From: Acidobacteriota bacterium
Lineage (GTDB): Bacteria > Acidobacteriota > Terriglobia > Terriglobales > Acidobacteriaceae
Length of the DNA: 47,767 nucleotides
NCBI GenBank assembly: GCA_021819585.1
Contig: JAKAQS010000004.1
Span: forward strand, 1-47,767
Direction of reading: 5' to 3'
The position numbers and the translations under genes were made by a program. Below the pieces are notes generated by a model. The model was not told the DNA's origin and ran no database searches. It worked only from the letters and a program-made list of their open reading frames with translations. Positions 1 through 8,604 of the stretch are shown piece after piece (the stretch's first letter is position 1; each line of letters opens with the position of its first letter).

Positions 1-467
1 CTTACGCTCTGGCGACTCTCGGGATCTTCGGAATCCTCGCGGTCACCGAAAAGCAACTGGGCAACGATCGCATCTCTGACCTCGCCGGCCTCAGCCGCCG
101 AGCGCCCTTTCTCTCCGCCTGTCTCTTCGTCTTCGTCCTCTCGCTGGCCGGAATCCCCCCGCTCTCTGGCTTCTTCGCGAAGTTCTTCCTCTTCGTCTCT
201 CTTCTCACCGTCGATCCAGGATCGAAATTGCTGCTGTGGCTCATCATCCTGGCCATCGGTATGAGCGCGGTCTCGCTCTACTACTACCTGCGAGTTCTGA
301 AGAGCGCCTTCGTGGCCGACGCGCCGCCGGAGGCCGCCCCAATCCAATCCACCATGCTCATGCGCCTGCTGGTAGGGGCGCTGGCCGGAGGAGTGATCCT
401 TCTGGGATGCGCCCCCGAACTGATCCTGAATCAGATCCTGAAGGTGATCCACGCCTCCGGCCTCTAA
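1..467 (+). CDS. nuoN: NADH-quinone oxidoreductase subunit N, C-terminal part
   Basis: This is the 3' end of a gene that begins before the window; the frame is open from base 3 to a TAA at 465-467, about 154 residues. NuoN is a membrane-arm subunit of respiratory complex I and one of the antiporter-like proton channels. The family signature AGIPPLSGFFAKFFLF is plainly present, followed by hydrophobic helices, one of which contains SLYYYLRVLKSAF as usual for the NuoN C-terminus. The rest of the nuo operon presumably lies upstream, with nuoN as its last gene, because the genes that follow are unrelated. The identification is firm; only the N-terminal part is missing because of the window edge. 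Confidence 0.95.
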   Translation, partial: YALATLGIFGILAVTEKQLGNDRISDLAGLSRRAPFLSACLFVFVLSLAGIPPLSGFFAKFFLFVSLLTVDPGSKLLLWLIILAIGMSAVSLYYYLRVLKSAFVADAPPEAAPIQSTMLMRLLVGALAGGVILLGCAPELILNQILKVIHASGL

Positions 468-669
468 AGCGATTCCAGGATGTCTATCCCCAGAAGCCAT
501 CACCCTCCAGCCGATGCGGCTGATCGGGAGCCGCGTTCTGGAACACGCTCAAAACCGGTGCGCCGGCCCTGGAATCTCGTCTCAACTTTTCAGTTTTTCA
601 GTCTCAGACCACTCGCAACATCTCGAAGGTCTTCATTTTTCATAGAAGCCCAAGAGACGGAGCGAACTC

Positions 670-1074
670 GTGGCTCCTGAATCCCTGCAATTCCATGCAA
701 CTTCTCTTTTTGAAGACGAACCCAGTAAACGGCCGTTCTATAATTTCTCTGTGAACCGCCGGTTCCACACGATCGTCTCGCTCGCGGCCATCCTTCTGAT
801 GATAGGCTCACAGCTTTGTCAGCTCTTCGATCGGTGGGACACTCTCGCTGACTTTGGACACGACTCCGAATTCATGTTCTTTGTCATCGGCCTATGCATC
901 GGATTGTGTATCCTATTGGCGCTTCTGGCGGCACGCCTTCTCAGGGCTGCTTTTTTGCTCGCCCCGCAACTCTTCGGGATTGCGCCGCCTGAAGGACAGA
1001 TCCACTCCTATGGAACTGGATATCTGACTCTGCTCTTCTCTCCTCCTTTGAGCCTTACCACCCTCCGCATCTAG
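670..1074 (+). CDS. small membrane protein of unknown function
   Basis: I do not recognise this 134-residue product. It starts at a GTG (670); the frame is closed by a TAG at 643-645, so the start cannot be far upstream. The first 35 residues are polar. Two hydrophobic segments follow: one around residues 35-50 (IVSLAAILLMIGSQL) and a longer one around residues 70-100 that is rich in Leu, Ile and Ala. A short Pro/Leu-rich tail ends the protein. It lies 85 bases before the RND adaptor in the same direction and may be transcribed with the efflux operon. No clear ribosome binding site precedes the GTG, so the exact start is uncertain. It could be an inner-membrane accessory of the pump, but nothing in the sequence proves that. 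Confidence 0.55.
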   Translation: MAPESLQFHATSLFEDEPSKRPFYNFSVNRRFHTIVSLAAILLMIGSQLCQLFDRWDTLADFGHDSEFMFFVIGLCIGLCILLALLAARLLRAAFLLAPQLFGIAPPEGQIHSYGTGYLTLLFSPPLSLTTLRI

Positions 1075-1159
1075 ACCTCTGCTGTCCGTCGCCCGTATTC
1101 ATGCGCGTACGAGCCGTCGTGCGCTCATCTTCCTTCGGACAACCATCAGCGGAGCCGTT

Positions 1160-2233
1160 ATGAAGATCCATCGCTTTCCCCTGTGGCGCGGCGCGTCCCA
1201 TCGCTCGCTTGCTTCAGGTGTATGCGCAATTGCGCTGGCCAGCGCCACATTCTCCTCCAGCCAGACACCCGATGTGAATGCGGTCACGGTTAAGGTTCAA
1301 ACTTTCACCCCTCAACTGGCCGCCTACGGCCAAGTCGAGCCCCTCCAACTCGTTCCGCTGAGTGCCGCGGAGACGGGCGTCGTTGAGGGCCTCCGCGTTG
1401 TTCCAGGGGCTCACGTTCGCGCCGGGCAACCCCTGGCCACTCTCGGCGGTCCCACCATGCAAACGCTTCTCATGCAGACTCAGGCCGAGGTTCGCAGCGC
1501 TCGTTCTGCCCTCAACGCTGCGCAGCAGAGCCTCGCAATCGAACGAGAGCAGTTGCCGTCACATCTTACGACTCGCCAGGCGATCCAACAGGCCGAAAGC
1601 GCCGCAGCACAGGCGCAGACGGTCTACGACAGCGCGCAATCGAAACTCTCCTCCGTGCTCCAGTTGATGACTCTGGCGGCTCCCGTCAGCGGCATCGTCA
1701 TAGCCACCAACAGCGCCAATGGCCAGCTTGTCAGCGCCGGCCAGCCTGTGGTCACCTTGCAGCCCGCCGCGGGTCTTTGGCTTCGCGCCAACTACTACGG
1801 CTCTGATCTCAACTCTATCCATCCCGGTATGACCGGCACATTCATGCCCTCCGACGGCGGAGCCCCAATCCGCGTGCGCATCTGCTCCATCTCCGGAAAC
1901 CTCGCAGCCGGCGGCGGCGAATCTGTCTTCCTCTGTTCCGTGCGTAACAGCAGCGCGTGGATCAACGGAGAGGCCGGCGAGGTTACCATCGACCTTCCAA
2001 AGCGGAACTTCGCCATCGTGCCCACCCGTGCGCTCGTGCTCAGTCAGGGAAAATGGTGGGTGCTGGTTCATAACCGCAAGGGTGACCATGCGCAGCAAGT
2101 GGAGCCTGGCGTCGCGCAGGGATGGAACACCTTCATCAAAAGCGGACTGGCGCCCGGGACGCAGGTCATCGTCAACAACGCCTATCTCCTCTTCCACTCA
2201 AATATAGCCGAGCAGTTCCAGATACCCGACTGA
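1160..2233 (+). CDS. RND efflux periplasmic adaptor (HlyD/membrane fusion protein family)
   Basis: This is the periplasmic adaptor of a tripartite efflux pump, linking the inner-membrane RND pump to the outer-membrane channel. The 357-residue protein starts with a basic segment and a hydrophobic signal region (residues 15-32). A first half of a biotinyl/lipoyl-like hairpin follows (GVVEGLRVVPGAHVRAGQPL), then an alpha-helical coiled hairpin rich in Ala, Gln and Glu (about residues 105-165), the second lipoyl half (LAAPVSGIVIATNSANGQLV) and beta-barrel domains. Its TGA overlaps the ATG of the pump gene (TGATG), so the two are translationally coupled. No Cys lipobox is visible, so it is probably held by its N-terminal helix or is periplasmic. 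The substrate is not evident. Confidence 0.9.
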   Translation: MKIHRFPLWRGASHRSLASGVCAIALASATFSSSQTPDVNAVTVKVQTFTPQLAAYGQVEPLQLVPLSAAETGVVEGLRVVPGAHVRAGQPLATLGGPTMQTLLMQTQAEVRSARSALNAAQQSLAIEREQLPSHLTTRQAIQQAESAAAQAQTVYDSAQSKLSSVLQLMTLAAPVSGIVIATNSANGQLVSAGQPVVTLQPAAGLWLRANYYGSDLNSIHPGMTGTFMPSDGGAPIRVRICSISGNLAAGGGESVFLCSVRNSSAWINGEAGEVTIDLPKRNFAIVPTRALVLSQGKWWVLVHNRKGDHAQQVEPGVAQGWNTFIKSGLAPGTQVIVNNAYLLFHSNIAEQFQIPD

Positions 2234-5200
2234 TGAACATGATTGAGAAGAACTCCATTCGCCATCTTTTTTTGCAGCCAATCTTCTGGACGCTCATCTA
2301 CGGTGCTCTTGTTGCCTATGGTGTCTATGCCTGGTGGAAGATTCCTGTCGAAGTGCTGCCTCGCTTCAACTATCCGATGATCAGCGTCATCACGCATCAG
2401 CCCGGCGCCACTGCCACAGAGCTCGAAACCGGGATTGCATGGCCGCTGGAAGGCGAGTTGATGTCTTTACCCAATATCGTCGACGTCCGCTCCAGCATGG
2501 GTAACGGCGTTGTAGAGACCGATATCCGCTTTCGCGAGGGCACCAGCAGCCAGATGGACCTCATGTCCGTCAACAGCGCCATCGACCGCGCCCACCCCGA
2601 GATGACATCCGGCGTGCAACCCGTCTCGGAAATCATGGGCAACGCCATCGATGAAGTAGCCGATTATGCTCTTCAGATCCCCGCTTCTGTGCCGCCCGCC
2701 GAGGCCCAGCATGCGATCATGGCCAACATTGCGCCGGCGCTTCGAGCCTTGCCCGGTGTCTACCAGGTCGAAGTATACGGAGCCGGCGAAGAAGCCCTCT
2801 GGATCCAGCCCGATCTAGCCGCCATGGTTCACTACGGCGTCTCCGTCACCGATCTGCTCAAAGCTCTGCAACAGCAGGTACTTCTGAATCCTGGCGGTTA
2901 CATCACGGCAGGTCACCAGGATCTCTTTATCGAGGTCCGGAATCTTCCCCGCCATATCGCCGATCTGGAAGACATCCCTGTACCGTCTTCCAACGGCCCC
3001 ATTCCGCTGCATAACCTGGCGCGCGTTGTGCGAGCCGCCGTGCCCACTCTCAATGCAGCTTTGCTCGACCAACATGCCGGCGTTGCCATGGTCGTCTTCA
3101 AGCAACCCGATGCATCCACCATCCCCGTCGCCCAAAGCGTGCAAGAAAGCCTGAACACCAGCATCCGTCAACTCCCACAAGGCGTCCGCTGGGTGCGAAT
3201 CTACAGCCAGGGCCATGTGGTCAAAAGCGTCGGCACGGATCTCAGCCGCAATCTTCTCCTTGGCGGCATCCTCGCCATTGGCGTTCTGCTTTGGGTTCTC
3301 GGCGCCGGGCGCGGCATCTGGATCCTTTCCCTTAGCATTCCGCTCTCCCTGTTGCTAGGTATCGCCGGTCTTTACGCCACCGGGCAAAGCCTCAACCTCA
3401 TGACCCTTGGCGCTCTCACCGTCGCCGTCGGCCTGCTTTGCGACGATGGCATCATCGTCCTGGAGAGCATCTACCACCGTTGGGAGAAGGGAGACGAGCG
3501 CTGGACAGGCGTCGTCCAGGGTTTGAAGGACATCGTCGGTCCGGATGTAACCGGCACCCTCGCCACCGTCTCTTCCTTCGCGCCTTTGCTCTTTGTCGGC
3601 GGCCTCGCCGGCCTCTTCTTTATTCCCTTCGCCCTGGCGATGACCTTCTCGCTGCTCGCCTCCTTGCTCATCTCGGTCAGCCTGATTCCGCTCTGCCTTG
3701 GTTTCCTTAGAGCGAAGGCCCGCACCAAACCGACCTTGGCCGGCAAAGCGCTCGATTTCCTGCGTGGAAAGAACCGGATTCTCTTTGGAATCGTATCCCG
3801 ACACCCGCGCTGGAGCGTGAGTGTCTGTGTCGCTCTTCTTCTTGCCAGCCTCGCCGGCCTCGTCCTCGTGCCCATCGACTTTCTTCCGCTGCCGAACGAA
3901 GGGGTACTGCTTGAAAACTTTACTCTGCCTCCCGGCAGTTCTCTGGTGGACACGCAGGCCGCCGTCATGACCATGACCCGACGCATGGCCGCCGACCCGG
4001 CGGTCCACCATACCTACGCTCGCATCGGCTCGTCCTCCAACGGCATCTACACCGATCCGGCTTACTCCGGCGAGATTCAGATCACCCTCAAACCCAGCGT
4101 CAACGTCAACTCGCTTGATACCATCAGCAACCGGCTCATGCAAGAGAGTCAGATCCCTGGTGTGCAGACCTCCATCGACACGCCCACCATCGAGCGAGTC
4201 GGCGAGAGTCTCTTTGGCCTGCCCCAGCCCTTCGTTCTTGACGTCTATGGCGGCAGCATTGCCGAGATGCGCTCTCTGGCCGCGCAGATCGTCGATCGGC
4301 TCCGTCCCATCCCAGCGCTCACCGGCATCTTCAATAACGACGGCTACCTCATCACGCAGGTCCAGATCACGCCGAAGACCGCGGCTCTCGCCGCGCGGAA
4401 TATCACACCGGCACAGCTTTATGCGCAGATCTCTCCCTTGCTGAACGGCGCCATCGTGGCGCAGATGCCCCAGGATAACGTCTCCCTCGCGCTCTATCTT
4501 CGCCTTGCCGACGCACCCGGCCAATCCCTGGATGCGCTCTCCCGTCTGCCCATCCGCACGGATGGGTGGACGCCTCTGGGGCAGTTGGCCGACATCAGCC
4601 TCAGCCCAACCTCCAGCACGATTCGCCACATCGACGGCGCACGCGCCCTTGAGATCCTCGCTACTCCCACCGGCCCTTTGAGCACCACCATGGCTGCCGC
4701 GCGCAAGGCCCTCACCGGACTGCCCCTTCCGCCCGGCTATCGCTACGAGTTCGGAGGTCTGCTCCCCCAGCTTGAAGATGCCGCCATCGGCCTGCTCGCG
4801 GCAGCCCTTGCGGCCTTTCTGTTGATGGTCGCTATCATGATCCTTCAGTTTGACGGCCTGCTCGTCCCCGGCCTTCTTCTTCTGCAGATTCCGCTCGCCT
4901 TCACCGGAGGCGCAATAGCTCTGCTCATCAGTGGGGTCGGCCTGAATGCCGTTGGGATGGTCGCCTTCCTTACCCTGGTCGGCATCGGCCTCAACCACGG
5001 CATCGTGCTGCTCTACCGTGCCCGTCGCAATGAGGCTTCCGGCATGGACCCTGAAACGGCAGTTCGTGAAGCCGTCCATGTTCGCTTTCGCCCCATCGCG
5101 CTCACCACTCTTACCGCCGTCCTCGGCATGCTGCCCACGGCGATGGGTTGGGGCCAGGGAGCAGCGCCTGAACAAGGCCTCGCCGCCGTAGTTCTCGGGG

Positions 5201-5295
5201 GAATCCTGTGGAGCGCCATCCTGAGCACCAACCTGTTGCCCGCACTCTATCTGCACATGCGCCGCAAGCAAATCTCCAGGGAGGTCCAGGCATGA
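2233..5295 (+). CDS. RND superfamily efflux pump permease
   Basis: This is the proton-driven inner-membrane pump of the tripartite system, 1020 residues, the usual size. The frame is open further upstream, but ATG 2233, overlapping the adaptor stop, gives the normal N-terminus (NMIEKNSIRHLFLQPIFW). Two periplasmic loops and two sets of membrane helices are evident. TM4 carries the acidic pair in LLCDDGIIVLESI (D404, D405), matching the proton-relay aspartates of AcrB-like pumps. In the second half the helix has VGIGLNHGIVLLYR, so the position of the AcrB lysine is Asn (about residue 921). The pump is therefore recognisably RND, but assignment to drug (HAE) or metal (HME) export is not safe. 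Its TGA overlaps the start of the TolC-type gene (ATGA). Confidence 0.93.
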   Translation: MNMIEKNSIRHLFLQPIFWTLIYGALVAYGVYAWWKIPVEVLPRFNYPMISVITHQPGATATELETGIAWPLEGELMSLPNIVDVRSSMGNGVVETDIRFREGTSSQMDLMSVNSAIDRAHPEMTSGVQPVSEIMGNAIDEVADYALQIPASVPPAEAQHAIMANIAPALRALPGVYQVEVYGAGEEALWIQPDLAAMVHYGVSVTDLLKALQQQVLLNPGGYITAGHQDLFIEVRNLPRHIADLEDIPVPSSNGPIPLHNLARVVRAAVPTLNAALLDQHAGVAMVVFKQPDASTIPVAQSVQESLNTSIRQLPQGVRWVRIYSQGHVVKSVGTDLSRNLLLGGILAIGVLLWVLGAGRGIWILSLSIPLSLLLGIAGLYATGQSLNLMTLGALTVAVGLLCDDGIIVLESIYHRWEKGDERWTGVVQGLKDIVGPDVTGTLATVSSFAPLLFVGGLAGLFFIPFALAMTFSLLASLLISVSLIPLCLGFLRAKARTKPTLAGKALDFLRGKNRILFGIVSRHPRWSVSVCVALLLASLAGLVLVPIDFLPLPNEGVLLENFTLPPGSSLVDTQAAVMTMTRRMAADPAVHHTYARIGSSSNGIYTDPAYSGEIQITLKPSVNVNSLDTISNRLMQESQIPGVQTSIDTPTIERVGESLFGLPQPFVLDVYGGSIAEMRSLAAQIVDRLRPIPALTGIFNNDGYLITQVQITPKTAALAARNITPAQLYAQISPLLNGAIVAQMPQDNVSLALYLRLADAPGQSLDALSRLPIRTDGWTPLGQLADISLSPTSSTIRHIDGARALEILATPTGPLSTTMAAARKALTGLPLPPGYRYEFGGLLPQLEDAAIGLLAAALAAFLLMVAIMILQFDGLLVPGLLLLQIPLAFTGGAIALLISGVGLNAVGMVAFLTLVGIGLNHGIVLLYRARRNEASGMDPETAVREAVHVRFRPIALTTLTAVLGMLPTAMGWGQGAAPEQGLAAVVLGGILWSAILSTNLLPALYLHMRRKQISREVQA

Positions 5296-6629
5296 AGACT
5301 CGCCAAGGCATCTTTGCCCCTACTATTCTGCTCGTCTGCCTTTCTCTCGCCGGCTGCGCACAGTACCATGCCGATCCGCTGCCCACCGCGCCCGATCTCC
5401 AAAGAACCCCACAGCTCACGGCGCCGGCCAGGCAGTTCCGGCTTCCCGGCCTGGCCCCGCACCCTGTCTCTACCCAGGGTCTTGACCAAACCACCGTCAT
5501 GACCCTGGCAGTCTTCAATAACCCCGATCTCAAGGCAGCGCGTCTTCAGGCCGGCATCGCCGGCGCTCAACTTCTCCAGGCCGGCCTGCTTCCCGACCCT
5601 CAGTTTGAAAGTGGTTTCGCAACCTCCGCGCTCAATTACGGGGGCGTATTGGCGCTCAACCAGCAGATTCAGACGTTGCTCACCCGCGGCGCAGCCAAAG
5701 CCGCCGCTCGCGCATCGGAACAGCAGGTCAATCTCAACATCCTCTGGCAGGAGTGGCAGGTCGCCGAGCAAGCCCGCGAACTCTTCATCCAGGCGCGCAC
5801 CAACTCGCAACTACGTTCCGTTCTCCGTTCCATGCGTCTACTTCTGGCCAATCGCCATCTACGCGACCTGGCGGCGATGCAGCGCGGCGACGTCACCGCC
5901 GGCGTCGTGGCCACCGATCTCTACGATCTCTCCAACGCAGACGCCGCGCTGCGCCAGCTTCAAACGCAGATCAGCCTGAACGATCATAGCCTCGACGCTC
6001 TGCTTGGCCTTGATCCGAGCGTCCATCTCCATCTCATCGGTCCCATCTCCGTGCCAGTGCTCACCGATGCCGAATACAGATCTGCCATCGCCGCACTGCC
6101 GCACCATCGCGCCGACCTTCTTGCTCTCCAAGCAGGCTACCAGAGCCAGGAAGAGGCCCTCCGCCGGGCTATTCTTGCACAATTTCCAGCACTCAGCGCC
6201 GGCGTCGAACTCGAACGCGATCCCGTGGAAGGTGTCAACGCCGGAGGCCCTGAGGTCTCTCTGAGCCTTCCCTTGTTCAACCGCAACCGCGGTCAGATCG
6301 CCATCGAACGAGCCACCCGGGCCGTTCTGCGCCAAACGTATCAGGCTCGTCTGGATGCCGCACAAAGCCAGACCGACCAGGTTTGGCAGGCATCCAAGAT
6401 CCTTGCTGCTCAGCTAAAGGAACTCGACGCCCAGTTGCCCGAATTGGCCCAAACCGCTACCGCGGCCCAACAAAGCCTGCGCCAGTACAACCTCAACGCC
6501 CCGCTTTATGTCTCGCTGGAATCCAACCTGCTGGGAAAACAAGCCGAAGAGATTCGCCTGCGAGCATCGCTTGAAACCGCCCGAGCCGCTTTGAGAACAC
6601 TCCTGGGTCTTCCCTTTGACGCTCCGTGA
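5292..6629 (+). CDS. TolC-family outer membrane efflux lipoprotein
   Basis: This is the outer-membrane channel component of the efflux operon, 445 residues. The ATG at 5292 overlaps the pump stop codon, and the product starts with a lipoprotein signal peptide ending in the lipobox LAGC (Cys22), so it is probably anchored by a lipid like OprM/NodT-type channels. The two TolC repeats are visible as long Ala/Gln/Leu-rich helices, with DLKAARLQAGIAGAQLLQAG in the first repeat and SLSLPLFNRNRGQIAIERA in the second; the latter is the typical 'PLFNRNRG' turn of the family. It is the last gene of the operon; 13 bases separate it from the oppositely oriented ribBA gene. Confidence 0.9.
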   Translation: MKTRQGIFAPTILLVCLSLAGCAQYHADPLPTAPDLQRTPQLTAPARQFRLPGLAPHPVSTQGLDQTTVMTLAVFNNPDLKAARLQAGIAGAQLLQAGLLPDPQFESGFATSALNYGGVLALNQQIQTLLTRGAAKAAARASEQQVNLNILWQEWQVAEQARELFIQARTNSQLRSVLRSMRLLLANRHLRDLAAMQRGDVTAGVVATDLYDLSNADAALRQLQTQISLNDHSLDALLGLDPSVHLHLIGPISVPVLTDAEYRSAIAALPHHRADLLALQAGYQSQEEALRRAILAQFPALSAGVELERDPVEGVNAGGPEVSLSLPLFNRNRGQIAIERATRAVLRQTYQARLDAAQSQTDQVWQASKILAAQLKELDAQLPELAQTATAAQQSLRQYNLNAPLYVSLESNLLGKQAEEIRLRASLETARAALRTLLGLPFDAP

Positions 6630-6642
6630 GCCATAATCTCTT

Positions 6643-7851
6643 CTACATTGACGTCAGCGAATGGCTCCTGAGGTCAATAGGCACACTCTCAATGATCTCA
6701 ATCTCAAACCCCTGCAAGGCAGGTACATGCTTGGGATGGTTGGTCAGTAAGCGAATCTTGTGGATGCCAAGATCAGAGATGATCTGGCCTCCAAGTCCGA
6801 CATGGCGAAGAATCCGCTCGCTTGGGCTCCCCGCGCCGTCATCGGTTGTGGCGCGTCTTCCCCGGTGAATGCAGAGTCGTGCAGGGTAGGCCGTAGCATC
6901 AACCAGAAAGCCGCGCTGAGTATGATGCAGATAGATGAGAGCGCCGCAACCAGCCTTGGCGATCTCCCGAAGGCTAGCGTCGACTGTCGCCCGGCAGTCG
7001 CAAACCGAAGAACCGAATACGTTGCCTGTCAGGCAGTGGGTCTGGACCCGGACCAGTACAGGAAGGCCGGAGAGCGCTGCTTGCGTCACGTCGCCAAAGG
7101 TAAGAGCCAAATGGGCTTCGTCTCCAGAGCCAAGGCCGGTAGTTTGAATGTCACTTTCATAGGAGATCATTCGGAAGTCGCCATACTCAGTGGGAAGAAC
7201 GCCTTCCGCCACGCGATGCACATAACGTTCGTTCGACATCCGGTAGCGGATAAGATCGGCGACGGTAACCATCTTAAGGTTATGAATCTTGCAGAACTCG
7301 ATGAGGTCGGGCACGCGAGCCATGGTGCCGTCCTCGTTCATGACTTCGCAGATCACGCCCGCGGGCACCAGACCGGCCATGCGCGCCAAGTCCACAGAAG
7401 CCTCCGTCTGACCGGCGCGCACCAGGACACCACCTTTGCGGGCGCGTAGCGGAAAAACATGACCAGGGCGTGCTAGATCATCAGGGGAAGAGTTGGGACT
7501 GATCGCAACCTGGATCGTGTGGGCACGGTCGGCCGCTGAAATCCCCGTCGTCACACCTTCGCGGGCCTCGATGCTCTCGGTAAACGCCGTGCCAAAGCGT
7601 GAAGTATTATCTTTCGTCATCGGGCCAAGGCGCAGGTAATCTGCGCGCTCTTCGGTCAAGGTAAGGCAGACGAGACCCCGTCCGAAACGGGCCATAAAGT
7701 TGATGACTTCGGGGGTACAGAACTCCGCCGCAACTGTGAGGTCACCTTCGTTTTCTCGGTCCTCATCGTCTATCAGAACGATGATTCGTCCGGCCCTGAG
7801 TTCGTCAAGAGCTTCAGGTATCGTAATAAATCCAGCGGCTCGGTCAGGCAT
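6643..7851 (-). CDS. ribBA: bifunctional 3,4-dihydroxy-2-butanone-4-phosphate synthase / GTP cyclohydrolase II-like protein
   Basis: This is a riboflavin biosynthesis enzyme of 402 residues. The N-terminal RibB half (about 1-205) is well conserved: [11 protein letters not shown] (residues 28-38) supplies the acidic metal ligands, and [14 protein letters not shown] follows. The C-terminal half (about 210-402) resembles GTP cyclohydrolase II and keeps the zinc cysteines (C273, C284, C286, in [16 protein letters not shown]) and the late motif IRLLTNHP. The canonical stretch after YLR (QEGRGIGL, then the Asp-x-Arg catalytic motif) is instead HTQRGFLVD followed by unrelated sequence; Arg349 may match the catalytic Arg, but the Asp position is Ile347. 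The RibB activity is confident; GTP cyclohydrolase activity is doubtful. ATG 7851 was chosen because it gives the standard N-terminus; a TTG further upstream would overlap the preceding gene. Confidence 0.9.
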   Translation of the reverse strand: MPDRAAGFITIPEALDELRAGRIIVLIDDEDRENEGDLTVAAEFCTPEVINFMARFGRGLVCLTLTEERADYLRLGPMTKDNTSRFGTAFTESIEAREGVTTGISAADRAHTIQVAISPNSSPDDLARPGHVFPLRARKGGVLVRAGQTEASVDLARMAGLVPAGVICEVMNEDGTMARVPDLIEFCKIHNLKMVTVADLIRYRMSNERYVHRVAEGVLPTEYGDFRMISYESDIQTTGLGSGDEAHLALTFGDVTQAALSGLPVLVRVQTHCLTGNVFGSSVCDCRATVDASLREIAKAGCGALIYLHHTQRGFLVDATAYPARLCIHRGRRATTDDGAGSPSERILRHVGLGGQIISDLGIHKIRLLTNHPKHVPALQGFEIEIIESVPIDLRSHSLTSM

Positions 7852-7921
7852 AGAGTTCGATGATCTTCGATTCCTTACCTCAAAAACGGCATCGCTTGTA
7901 TTTGAAGGCTGAGAGCGAATC

Positions 7922-8149
7922 CTAAAGGGTGGATTCAATCTCGAAGCCCCAAGCTTCAAGTAGAGCCTCGGGGATGTATTTGGAGTTCTTGTTCCGCCGC
8001 GCCCACTCGCGAAGACGAGTGGAACGGACGTATTGGTCAGGCGTCAGTTTGTACTCCTTGACGACCTGCTCGAACGATGTGATGGTGGGAACCACCGGGC
8101 CGATCGGCTCCGGCTTACCCCAGTTGGGATTACCGCGGCGCTTTGCCAT
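7922..8149 (-). CDS. small conserved protein of unknown function
   Basis: This 75-residue, basic, soluble product starts MAKRRGNPNWGKP and is otherwise unrecognised. It has no signal peptide or membrane segment. The middle (SFEQVVKEYKLTPDQYVRST) and the end (LREWARRNKNSKYIPEALLE) read as short amphipathic helices, a size and charge compatible with nucleic acid binding. Small proteins with this beginning seem common in acidobacteria; that is an impression from memory. It lies 70 bases upstream of ribBA in the same direction and is probably co-transcribed with it. A TAAAAT -10-like box lies about 40 bases upstream of its ATG, and the leader contains a GGCGG/CCGCC hairpin. The coding call rests on the clear start, codon use and neighbourhood. 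Confidence 0.65.
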   Translation of the reverse strand: MAKRRGNPNWGKPEPIGPVVPTITSFEQVVKEYKLTPDQYVRSTRLREWARRNKNSKYIPEALLEAWGFEIESTL

Positions 8150-8604
8150 GTATCTGGAGTCCTTGAAGTTGATGCGGCGGATTCCCGCCGAATTCTATTT
8201 TACATCACTCTCATGGACCGCCTAGCGCCGGAATCCGCTGCGAATCTGCTGGAATTCGCGGGGTTTTGCAAGGAAACTGCAGAGATCCGCAGGGCGCGCG
8301 GCAGACGCACCCTTGATACATGGATCTCTCCCTTTCGTCCATTCAGAACTTCCTTTCTGCGGGCTTGCTGTTCACGATCTGGGGTATCTGAATGGATTGC
8401 CCCAGATGTCCAGGTTCTACAGCGGCGCCGGCTGAGACGGGTGTCTGCCGGCGGAAGGTACAGGCTGTCCATGGGACCAATGTCCCAGAATCTGCCAAGC
8501 AAAGGCCCGTTGACCCGTCGCGGGCTTGCTGTGACGTTTTCATTTCATTGGGGAAGACGCCCACACAGGTCGAAGGGTCGGGATACACCTATACGGGAAA
8601 AGCC
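8150..8604. other. 455-base stretch without a supported gene
   Basis: This region separates the ribBA-side genes from the GH18 gene. The right part lies downstream of GH18 and the left part upstream of the 75-residue gene, whose promoter it should hold. Open frames here have no recognisable product. There is no FMN-riboswitch signature in front of the riboflavin gene on either strand. Confidence 0.5.

Noticed and set aside
3355-5271. 638-codon open frame opposite the RND pump gene
   Set aside because: It lies entirely antisense to a well-conserved gene, and its product is low-complexity, rich in Gly, Asp and Arg, with no known domains. It is a by-product of high GC.
7852-8604. Possible FMN riboswitch before ribBA
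   Set aside because: The conserved riboswitch segments are absent on the coding strand; only a short GGCGG/CCGCC hairpin is seen.
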